In this document: piece by piece, positions 34,418-43,295 of the stretch | How positions within the stretch are numbered: the first letter of the stretch is position 1 | How the letters are laid out: each line of letters opens with the position of its first letter | From: Phytophthora hibernalis | Taxonomy: Eukaryota > Oomycota > Peronosporomycetes > Peronosporales > Peronosporaceae | DNA length: 64,000 nt | Assembly (NCBI GenBank): GCA_012656075.1 | Contig: JAAKBF010000105.1 | Coordinates: 154,493 to 218,492 of the forward strand | Direction: 5' to 3' | The notes under the pieces: model-generated | Told to the model about the DNA's origin: nothing | Database searches by the model: none | The model's input: only the letters and a program-made list of their open reading frames with translations | Program-made: the position numbers and the translations under genes

Positions 34418-35147
34418 TGGATGACCGCCCAACAAGCGATCTTATGGCAGTGTCTTGGCGGTGTGTCTTGGCGCTGTTGAGATTGGAGCTACAGTAGAAG
34501 CGCTGACTAGCTCACATTTCGAACAATCATAGCGGTTTGGAATCGCGCCCGGAAGTTGTTCCTTCTGCTTGCTTCCACTAAGTTGCAATTCAAAAATATG
34601 AGAGCAAGTGTCCAACATCCACGAGTGCCGGCGACCGAACAACAAAGTTTTCAAATGGCCCTGCAAGCCTATTCGTGACACCAGAATGGTATCAATTCTA
34701 TCAACACCTTGAATATGCCCCGTGTTGGTGCATTCCTATCACCCGAGACGACGTCGACAAAACTGCGGTGAGCACTCTCGTCCCTCCCATCTCTGAACGC
34801 TTGCTGAGAAATCAGCTCGAGGTGGGGTTCTTGGGCAAATTCGAGATATTGCGACTTGGTGACGACATCTTGGATTTCGAGGTATTGCGACTTGGAGACG
34901 ACATTTTGAATACCGGTAAGATCCTGCGCGTCGATAATTCCACTTTTGGATCTGAATACTGGTGAGGTGTCGATTTTGCTTGTGAAAGTGAAGCGCTCTT
35001 TGGATGGATGACAGATGTAAAGCAGTTTCAACGAGAGGGTCATGTTACCTTTGCTTCTCGCAAGTTGTAGGTACAGTATCACAGTGCTGGCCGAACATTT
35101 ATTTCAGGCAGCTAGGGATGTAGAATATTCCACTCATAGAGATATTC
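34418..35147. repeat. Segmental duplication, copy B left part (macro-domain gene missing)
   Basis: It matches both flanks of the macro-domain gene in copy A, joined directly at about 34790-34830. The gene body and about 800 bp in total are absent. The copy stops at the 9 bp target duplication GAGATATTC (35139-35147), where the MULE begins. Confidence 0.82.
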
Positions 35148-35198
35148 GGACGCGGACTAATTGCGAGTACAGGTGGACGAAAACCAAGTACACGACCC

Positions 35199-35303
35199 GT
35201 TTTGACAGGTTTTTGACGGAATGGCAGAACGCCGAGTACACAGCTTTGGCAGCTGCTGTCGCGTACTCGGCGTTCTGCCATTCCATCAAAACCTGTCAAA
35301 ACG
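35199..35303. repeat. Long hairpin inside the left MULE end
   Basis: About 41 bases (35199-35239) are the reverse complement, with few mismatches, of 35263-35303, around a loop of about 23 bases. The arms include the inner TIR block CAGAACGCCGAGTAC. This means part of the MULE end has been duplicated in inverted orientation, or a second truncated MULE end is nested here. Confidence 0.75.
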
Positions 35304-35755
35304 ACTTATCCGCAGTGGTGGCGGTCGCAGTTGGGTCGGAGCTATTGGACGTGGCGGTCGTCCTTCAGCCACTGTGGCCACCCGCTCAAGTTGATGGCGA
35401 GGACCTTTGCATGCAGATCAACTCGGCGACTCTCAGCGCAGACGTGACCAAGGGGCGATCCATGATGTTCGTGGTAGCCAAGACGTTCCAGATCGCGCTC
35501 TTCACGTTGGTGGCCCAGCAGTGGAACCTGACGGAGACTCTCATGCTAATGGACGGGGTCATCAAGTCAACAACGACGAGCTGGCAACCAAGATCAAGAA
35601 GAAGCCGTCCGAGAGGTGATTGTTGTTAAGCAGAAGGTGGAAAACAAGGTAGAGGTGAAGAAGGAGGACACCGCCGCCGCGTGGAGACTACTACGAAGGC
35701 AGATGTTGCCAAGTAAGTGAAGTGGGAGAAGAACACCGTGAAGAAGTTGGTCTAA
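35304..35755 (+). pseudogene. Gene fragment carried inside the MULE (Pack-MULE-like cargo)
   Basis: Plus-strand frames with host-like codon use encode MQINSATLSADVTKGR, MFVVAKTFQIALFTLVAQQW and LTETLMLMDGVIKS. After frame changes a Lys/Glu-rich end follows (EVIVVKQKVENKVEVKKEDT, KADVAK). The fragment runs opposite to the transposase and matches no transposon protein I know. It lies wholly between the TIRs, so it moved with the element. The parent gene is not in this window and its function is unknown. Confidence 0.55.
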
Positions 35756-35797
35756 GATTACCGCTTGAAAATGCAAGAAGTGCGCGTATCCAGGTCG

Positions 35798-38262
35798 TTA
35801 CCCTGCGTTATCATCGAACTTCACACGCCACTTGTATGCCCCTCGCTGGAGCTTGGTGCTCTTGATCCGACCAGCGATGAACTCAGTCGTCTCGACTCCG
35901 TCTTCCTCGAAGGTGAAGTCTTTGCATATTTGCCAATTGTGCACGTACATTGACTGTCGCTGCAGGCGCGATATCAAGTTAGCGGGTGAGAACACGCGTG
36001 GGACATTGATGTTCAGAGCGCCTGGAATCTTTCTTTGACCACCACTGACCTTCTTCGTCGGAAGACGCGTCGCCGCGCAATCCAAATCGAACTGGTCGGC
36101 AAGTGCCATGGCCGCGACGACGTGTGAGCAGGCCCAGCCAGTCGACATAAATGCCTTGCAGTCGCAACGGTACAGACCTCGAATTTCCTGTATCTAAGAA
36201 AGAGAATCAAACACTCGATGAATCGCATTGTTACCCGAGGAAGCATGCAGATCACGTCACCTTGTCGCTGGTGATGACAGGTTGAAGGGTCAAGTGAAAG
36301 CTGTCGATTTGGCCGGGCTCACCACGAAACTCAACCTCATGCAGCGATAGATAGTGAAGGTTGATATCCAGCACGGTGTCTTCCTTGCGAAGCTTTCCTT
36401 CTTTTGCCTCGCAGTACCAGAACGGGGTCAACGGCACCGTAAGCAAGCCACCACTGATAATGGCCACTATTCACATGCGTACCTCTTCACTCGATCGTCC
36501 GTGACCTCTTCGCCAGTGGCACGATTGGGCGAGTCCATGTACTGCGAGGAATTAAAGAAGATGGAGCGGACAACGCGCTTTCGGTTGATCGTCTTTCGCT
36601 TCTTGATGTATGCGCCTGGAGCTACATGCTCCAGCGCCCGATGAACCATTTGGCTAGGCAGAGGTCCTGCACACAAAGGCGTAAGTGTGTTTAAGTCCTA
36701 TTTAGGAAACATAGCGTCCATCTCACCTTCGAAGAAGTGTCCAAACGGACCCTTTGGCCCTTCGGTACCGACCATTGCCAGGACTCGCGGCATTGAGTCA
36801 TTAAGCACAACTCCAGTCTTGGTGCGCTTCACCCTAACGCCACACGTCTTAATCACTCCATTGTGCGACTCTAACGCATTTTGGGACGGTAAGATGCCTG
36901 GAATGGCACTCATGGTGTACCAGCGTGACCACGGCTCCGACAAATAGACCTTTGTAAACCATTCTGCATACGCGTCTTGTCCATCCGCACGCCAGTGGTC
37001 CGTGCAGAGCTTCGCAACCGCCTTGAACTCGTCAGGCGTTCTTGTATGGTGCATCTGCCTAGCGTTAATCTCGATTTTAGTCTTGTAGTAGTCTGGCACC
37101 GTAAGAAGGCTGGACTTTTCGCGACACTTGCGCGAGACGTGCGGGTAGCAGTCCAATAGCGTGATATCCGGCCACACCGCCACGTACGCATTGGCAATAC
37201 AGGCGGCATGGTCCAAGCTGCCGTACTTGACGTCCAGCTCCACTTTGAAGAACAGCTCTGTTAGCTGGGCTACTGTGCGGAACAGCCGCTCGTACGCGTA
37301 CTGGTGCTCCGTTCGGACAAACATGTACGCCCAGGGAACGAAGTTTTTGCTGTACACGTGCTTGTCGGTGTACCGATTACGGTACGTCCCGAACGCAACC
37401 AGGACCCAGTTTCCTGCATTATTCAATTGTAGCGTATTAGTCAGATGCGTTAATGTAAAATAATTGAGGCATGGATCGTACCGTAGTGCAGCTTGTAGGT
37501 GCCATCCGCAGCCGCAAATACACTATCCCTCCGCTGCTCCTCAACTGCGTACAGCACGTTACGAAAAACGCGACGTGTCGAAAAAGTAACCCGAACGACG
37601 TTTTTGAGACGCCTTCCTCCTCGTACCGGTGGTCAAAGCAATTCAGTACGATGAGCTCATTCTGAACTCCAGTCGGCTCCGCACTGAAGCCGGCTGGAGT
37701 TCACGCGGTCATATAAACCGCTGTTGAAAAACCTCGTCTCGGTTGTAGGTGTGCCCACTGGTACAGGTCGGCGAATGTATCTATCTGCGTCGCTTTGACC
37801 GCCTTGTTCATAAGGCATCCCTTTCTGCTCTTGATCTGTGCGCGCGTCGGTAGTTGATTGAAGCGATGCATCTGGTCCATGTACTTCATACGAAGCCCGT
37901 TAAGGATGGACACGGGTCCCTCTTTGCCCAGTGCCGCGGTGTCAACTTCGACGACGAGGGCAGGATGTATGCCGCTCTTTTTGCGACCTGCAGCAGCGCC
38001 TGAATGCGACCCCTCACTTCGAGGATATACGACAGTACGCCAGACTGCGCCGCGCTAACCGCGCAGATGTGGAAGAACCGTCCGCAGTTTTGGTGCTCGG
38101 CGCACCTGTATGTCACTGCTCTCCCACGCTTGCCGTCGTTGTGGTCGTGCACGTAGCTGTACGCATCGTAAAACTGCATTGCGATCGTTGGCTGGACTTC
38201 GTCTCGTGGTTGGATACGTGGTTGAAAGTTGGGTGACGGTCGGTCGGCGAGCTACGCGCCAT
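35798..38262 (-). CDS. MULE transposase, introns and SWIM zinc finger
   Basis: The gene starts near ATG 38262 and stops at 35798. Introns fit at 37414-37481 (GTACGA...TGCAG), 36667-36726 (GTGAGA...TGCAG) and 36194-36260 (GTGACG...CTTAG). The N-terminus has a Cys/His finger (YRCAEHQNCGRFFHICA). The DDE catalytic residues are in AADGTYK, GSLDHAACIANA and SQNALESHNGVIK. The C-terminus has a SWIM finger, CDCKAFMSTGWACSH (CxC...CxH). One or two frame changes are still needed in the N-terminal third (near 37990 and 38180). The domain set is complete, so the element may be, or recently was, autonomous. Confidence 0.82.
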
Positions 38263-39328
38263 GGTCTGGGCATTGAATATAGTGCAACATATTTAGCACG
38301 GCGGCAGGAGAGCAGACAACGATCAAGAGCAACGCACCGTTAGGAGCGCTGAGGTAAGCTTGCTGTCCGGCTTGTACTGAGGCTGACCGGTTGTTCTGGT
38401 GCGGCGCTCTGGCAGCACTGGTGTGGGCTTGCTGCCCGATTCGTACTGGACGTGGCTGGTTAGCTGTACTGGAAGGGCAGAGCGCGCAAGAGTCTGTGCT
38501 ACTCCAGCGCAAAATCAGTTTTGGCGAGAGAACTTGAGCGGATGAGGAGCCCGACGGGCCGGAGCCCACAAAATAGCCGACGGCAGCGGCAAGTTGCAGA
38601 TGGCATCAGCAACTTGGTATCTTTTCATTCTCTCGCTTTAGTGTACTCGGCGTTCTGCCAGTATGTACCGGTATGTCCTCTTTACTCGTCCCTTTTTTCG
38701 GTATCAGCGGTAACCGGTATTGTACTTCGGTTTCCGCCTTTTGTACTCGCGATTAGTCTCTTCTCGAGATATTCGCCCACGTTGATGCTCACAAGTTGTT
38801 ACGAAGTACTGGTACTACGAAATAGTACTTCGTAGTGCTACAGCTGTACGGAGCAGGTGCTACTGTACAGTAGGTAGCAACTCAAGCCTGTCATAGTCTT
38901 TTCCGTCTAGGAAAATCTCACATCTCAACGTACTCGAACGCACTAAGACGATGTGGATTTCACAAAGGGTTATACATCCTTCAGCTTGGAAAATGTCGAC
39001 TTTAAAGTTGCAAGCTGCGGATTCTACAGTACAAGAACGGCAAATACGACCAGCAGTACAATGGTACTGCTTGCACTGCTGGTCGTGGATTGCACTGCAA
39101 TCCAACAATTTTCATTTTCACTCTACGAGTCTCAGACCGAGTTTCACTTTCATCCATCGGGAATGGACTCGCCGTGGTTGTAATGAAACCCAGAAACGAG
39201 TCTCGTAGTATTTCTGAATCGGCAGCACACCTAAAACAACTCAGATATTTCGAAGTAACTATAAAGACGTTTCTATCCATTACCTTTCAAGCACAGCTAG
39301 TAGTTTTTCAGTTTACATGTGATAATGC

Positions 39329-39877
39329 CTACGCTGCTGCTGCAGCTTTAGCCCGAGCGGCTTTAGCACCTGCTTCAATATCTTGTAGATAAATTCGGTA
39401 GCGATTAGCAATGACTTCGTACCGCGGGGTTTTAGTCATTCCCAAAACATCATCGACAGAATATTTCTTCTTCAAGTTCCAGTGCTTAAAGCCTCTGTAG
39501 AGGTACGCATCGTTGCTTAACATCTTCTCAAACATTTTCTCGTTTTCCGCCGCCTTCGCTGCAGATGCTTGGAGTTTTGCCTTCTTCGCTGCTGCTTTAG
39601 CCGCACTTTGAGCAGTTGTGCCGAGGACATTCTGCTTCAGATTCTTCAGCCATCCAAAATTCAAGGCCCTCTCTTCTTTGTAGGCTTCGTCATCGACAGC
39701 AACCGATTCGAGAGTGAGTGGGAACTTTTGAAACTCAGTGTCTGTTTTCTCGGGCTCAAATTTTGCCGGCGCTAACACATTACTGGTATTCGAACCAGCC
39801 GAGGCAGTGGTGGACGTGCTGCCATTATTGAAAAGTGTGACCGCAGCAATCATCAGCAGAATGTTGGGCATCCGCAT
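39329..39877 (-). CDS. Candidate secreted effector B (EER, no RxLR)
   Basis: An intact 182-residue frame starts at ATG 39877 with a signal peptide (MRMPNILLMIAAVTLFNNGS). The open frame extends further upstream, but those residues read through the promoter and lack signal character. A clear EER (AYKEERALNFGW) is present at about residue 70, while no RxLR precedes it. The remaining region matches effector A except for one Ser/Thr difference: Ala/Lys-rich helices, then FKHWNLKKKYSVDDVLGM and a terminal Ala run. Such EER-only proteins are known in oomycete effector sets. The MULE lies 0.5 kb downstream of the stop codon. Confidence 0.78.
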   Translation of the reverse strand: MRMPNILLMIAAVTLFNNGSTSTTASAGSNTSNVLAPAKFEPEKTDTEFQKFPLTLESVAVDDEAYKEERALNFGWLKNLKQNVLGTTAQSAAKAAAKKAKLQASAAKAAENEKMFEKMLSNDAYLYRGFKHWNLKKKYSVDDVLGMTKTPRYEVIANRYRIYLQDIEAGAKAARAKAAAAA

Positions 39878-39939
39878 TTTTTCCGGTTGAAATAGTATTT
39901 CGTTGAGATCGTGAGGTCTGAGGATTGGGAACTCGAAAG

Positions 39940-39954
39940 CAAATGGCGGAATGA
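39940..39954 (-). promoter_or_regulatory. Oomycete-type initiator upstream of effector B
   Basis: The same TCATTCCGCCATTTG as in copy A, 63-77 bases before the ATG. The leader differs in length by a few inserted bases next to the start codon. Confidence 0.6.
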
Positions 39955-40085
39955 AGTCCAGAAACTCAAACAGCACACCAGAGCTAAGGGATTCAAAGAT
40001 TATGGTGTCGCTATGGTAGTTAACGATTACGATGTCATGTTAGCGGTAAAGCTTCGCCGATCTCTTCTCTAGCCCAGATGGTTAT

Positions 40086-41053
40086 TTCTAATGGGCCAGC
40101 TCAAAATACGCTGTCTTCAGTGAAGACTTTTCACACAAAAGCAAGATACTTTATAGTTTCAATGTGTTATAGAAGTAAAACAGAAGAAGTAAATCCCTTG
40201 ACCCAAACTGCTGTACTACATGTACAGCCTGTACAGTACAGGCATGCTGGGAAACATTGAGATGTGCGTGGAGATCATGAAATATCTCCGTACAGTATAA
40301 GAAAATTGACGAGGTTCATCGAGTACAGTAGCAGCTCGTAATCTTTTGCCCCACAATCCGTGACTTGTACTGTACAAGTTGTACATTCGTAAGATGATCA
40401 GAAGGCTGGTGCCATGTACCAGTCAGTACCGGTATTAATACCGGTACCTCCCCAAAATTCGGGCGTCGTTACAGTACCTCAAGTCCCCAGTTTACCGCGT
40501 AAAAGCCACGAGTAAACATGCTTGGTTCGCGAAGTCAAAACGTCAAACTTCTGCGAAATCTTGTAACACCGCTCAAGGAACATTATGCTCGTGTCGAATT
40601 CCTCTTGAAGAACGGCGGCACATATCGACAGACGTCTTGACATCACAGGTTCAATGAACTGCGTAGTAGGAAACGATGACACGACACCTTCACCTGGAAC
40701 TGATTGCTACATGACACACAATTTGATTTAACCCACGGCGACCTCGATCTCCACATTGTGATTCAGCACTTCCAAATCAATTACGTTTTTCCTCGGATTC
40801 TGAGCTGTACTACAGTGAAGTCTCCCATTTACAGCAAATTGAGAGTTAACTGATTTAAGATGAAACCAATTCTCCAAGTCAGAACGTGCGTTTGGTCTTT
40901 GCCCAAGCAATATCGACTATCCACGGATATAAATTTATAGATCTCCTAAAAACGTTGGCTAGGAAGCCAGGAATAAGTGAGACTGGGGCTTCTCGTCTTC
41001 ACCAATCTCGAGCAATTCTTGAGCTTCATTGCCATCGTTCCAACAGCCCTGCA
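40086..41053. other. Spacer rich in self-complementary motifs
   Basis: No gene is supported. It has many short tacatgtac, tgtacagtaca and accggt motifs, and a perfect 22 bp palindrome at 40426-40447 built from GTACCGGTATT and its complement. Confidence 0.5.
40426..40447. repeat. Perfect 22 bp palindrome
   Basis: The 11-base arm GTACCGGTATT is followed directly by its reverse complement. It lies in non-coding sequence between effector B and the zinc-knuckle genes. Confidence 0.8.
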
Positions 41054-41554
41054 ATGGCGGTCGCATCGGATGGAGAGACCCACAATACCCGCGGGAAGAA
41101 GCGTTCACACAGCGGGTCGATGGCTCCCACCAAGTCCAAGAAAATCGGTCGTCCAGCAGGAGCAGGCAGTCAGTGCACCCACCCAGGTTGTATCAATAAA
41201 GCCCAGTCCAAAGGCAAGTGTCGGACCCACACAGGCGGCGGCAAGTGCATCCACCCAGAATGTGCCAAACAAGCCCAATTCAGAGGTCTGTGTGCTGGTC
41301 ATGGCGGACGGAGGATCTGTACCCACCCAGGTTGTGACAAGAAAGTGGCGTCCAAGGGCAAGTGCGCGGACCACGGAGGAGGAGGACGGCAGAGGACCCG
41401 AACTCGACCCAACGAGTCTAAGACCCAGACCAGGGACTTTTCAACCTTGCAACCTGGTGTGTACCAACAAATGCAAGGCAATGAGTCCATGATGTCGCTG
41501 CTGGTGGGGAACGCGTGGCCCCACAACCAGCACACGAGACGCCAGGAGACATAA
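41054..41554 (+). CDS. Cys/His zinc-knuckle repeat protein 1 (WRKY19-like HGG repeats)
   Basis: From ATG 41054 (MAVASDGETHNTRGKKRSHS) the protein has a basic N-terminus and then three tandem units of the form C-x4-C-x9-C-x2-H, for example CTHPGCINKAQSKGKCRTH and CTHPGCDKKVASKGKCADHG. Such repeats are abundant in oomycetes, where databases often label them WRKY19-like although no WRKY domain is present. Zinc binding is inferred from the ligand spacing; nucleic-acid or protein binding is possible. The C-terminus carries NESMMSLLVGNAWPH, a motif repeated in the next gene. The frame is intact. Confidence 0.72.
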   Translation: MAVASDGETHNTRGKKRSHSGSMAPTKSKKIGRPAGAGSQCTHPGCINKAQSKGKCRTHTGGGKCIHPECAKQAQFRGLCAGHGGRRICTHPGCDKKVASKGKCADHGGGGRQRTRTRPNESKTQTRDFSTLQPGVYQQMQGNESMMSLLVGNAWPHNQHTRRQET

Positions 41555-41792
41555 CAGAGTTCGTCGTGCTTTGACGGACATGAAGGAATTAATAGAGCGT
41601 CCAGTGTGCACCATTATTTATTTGCTGAGTACATTTGAATTTGAGTGAGCACCATTATTTGCTGAGTGCGTTTGAATTTGAATTTGAATTTGAATGGACT
41701 GCACTGATGTCTTTTTGTCTCGGTACATGTACTAAGTTTGGTATTTTCAGTTCCGTTGACTGCCTCGGACTCTTACGCGTTAAAATTAGTGC

Positions 41793-42906
41793 ATGGTCAT
41801 TGACCATGAGGAAGCAGGAAGCCACCTGGACTGTGGCTTCACATCAAGATCAGCAGGATCCGAAGCAGACGGTGAACACGAAGAAGCGATGATGCAGACG
41901 AAAGCGAAAAACTTTGAAGAGGTTGAGCGCCGACAATGCTCAACTGCCAGCTGCGTCAACAAGGCCCAAACGAATGGAAAGTGCCGGACGCATACTGGAG
42001 GCGGTCAGTGTTCGCAGCCCGAATGTGAAAAGCAGGCTCAGTTCAAAGGTTTATGCGTTGCGCATGGCGGACGAAGAATCTGCACACATCCAGACTGTAG
42101 CAGGACTGCTGCGTCAAAAGGAAATGTTCGCACCACGGAGGAAGTAGACGACGATATCCTCCAGATGAAGGAGGTCGAGCTGCAGCAGGATACAAGGCTG
42201 AAGTCAGGCATTCGCGCCGAGAGAAATTACGACGCCTAGTCAAGAGTCAATGATGTCGCTACTGATGGGAGTGTGGCCTCAAGGTATCGAAACCAGTGGA
42301 GGCAGCCAACAAATCCTGCATCCCGATAGCAACGAGAGTTTCCAAACTGTGGATCAATACGAAAGCAACGTGAACTTTCAGACAGCAGATCAGTACGACA
42401 GCGTCAAACTCGCATCGTTTGAACCTTCATCGATTTCTGCTAAAGTTGTCACGCCGATTACTTTGAATCAAGAGAGAAAGCCACACTTCCATGATGTCGC
42501 TTTTACTGGAGGAGTGGCCTCATGATATGGTACCGAAATCAGCCGGGAATGACGAAGTGACAGCAAACACATTTCTGAAAACCAAGGAAGATACTCGACC
42601 TCGAAAATCTCGAGTCAGAGCTCTTTGCTCACACGCAGGTTGTTCCAAGATTGCTCAGTCGGAAGGTTTGTGCGTTGGTCACGGTGGCAAACGGTGTTCG
42701 CACCCAGGGTGCATCAAGGGGGCCCAGTCAAAGGTCTATGCATCGCTCATGGCGGATCGAAGACATGCATGCACCCAGATTGCACCAAAATCGTCCGATC
42801 AGCTGGCAGGTGCTTTGAGCATGGTGGAGGAAAACAGTGTGCGCACTCGGGGTGTGTCAGACAGGCTCAATCTAGCGGAAGGTGCCAGGCTCACCGACAC
42901 AACTGA
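41793..42906 (+). CDS. Cys/His zinc-knuckle repeat protein 2, interrupted frame
   Basis: It is a diverged tandem relative of the preceding gene. From about 41793 the units CSTASCVNKAQTNGKCRTH, CSQPECEKQAQFKGLCVAHG and CTHPDCSRTAASKG appear. The frame then shifts near 42121 (one base missing in an A run). The motif SMMSLL-x3-WP occurs at about 42248 and again, in another frame, at about 42491. A second cluster of knuckles follows (CSHAGCSKIAQSEGLCVGHG, CSHPGCIKGAQSK, then after a shift near 42730 GLCIAHGG, CMHPDCTKIVRSAGRCFEHG and CAHSGCVRQAQSSGRCQAH), ending at 42906. This may be one gene with several indels or two fused paralogue remnants. Confidence 0.6.
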
Positions 42907-43295
42907 TGCTGCAAACGGAAGCACATTAAAACCTTCAATTCGTATGCTCGTTGTTCATCAAATATCGCTTGGTTTGGTAGATTATTAAACAGGTCTATTG
43001 CGGGTCTGGTAAGGTGCCGGGTCAAACTGACCCCGACCCTGACCCATGGATATATTACAGCGAAGCTACGCATGCACAGGGCCCCCGAAAAATGTGTTTT
43101 CTGAAAATACAATACAATACCATCGCGGAAATATCTTATTTTGGAGGATCCCAAATTAGATAAAATATTCTATTTTCAACAAAACCTCCAGTATTTTATT
43201 GTAAGCCACTACAAGACGATAGCCACCGGCAGCCAGTGATTCCAAAACTGCCGTGCCTAGTGAGCGTCCTAGAGAGATTCGCACTTCGCTTACCA
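42907..43295. other. Spacer between zinc-knuckle gene 2 and hAT element 1
   Basis: No gene is seen. It includes an AT-rich stretch (43095-43200) and the upstream flank of the hAT transposase gene. No terminal inverted repeat was recognised. Confidence 0.4.

Larger units (their letters stand above)
35148..38765 (-). mobile_element. MULE DNA transposon, 3.6 kb, with TIRs and 9 bp target duplication
   Basis: GAGATATTC flanks the element on both sides (35139-35147 and 38766-38774). The uninterrupted sequence around 27600-27608 in copy A is the empty site with a single GAGATATTC. The ends are inverted repeats sharing GACTAATTGCGAGTACA (left) and GACTAATCGCGAGTACA (right, reverse complement). A second inner block, GGCAGAACGCCGAGTACAC, occurs in both ends. 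Inside are a transposase gene on the minus strand and a plus-strand fragment that looks like captured host sequence. Confidence 0.9.
38766..40085. repeat. Segmental duplication, copy B right part (contains effector B)
   Basis: It begins with the second GAGATATTC target duplication and matches 27600-28900 nearly base for base through the effector gene and its promoter. Similarity ends shortly after AGATGGTTAT. Confidence 0.85.

Noticed and set aside
34675..34965. A plus-strand gene in copy B of the duplicated block
   Set aside because: The frame is open for 97 codons, but the matching part of copy A has stops and shifts, and the frame crosses the macro-gene deletion junction. It is probably accidental.
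40479..40682. Small minus-strand frame near effector B as a further effector
   Set aside because: There is no signal peptide, no RxLR/EER and no similarity to the neighbouring effectors.
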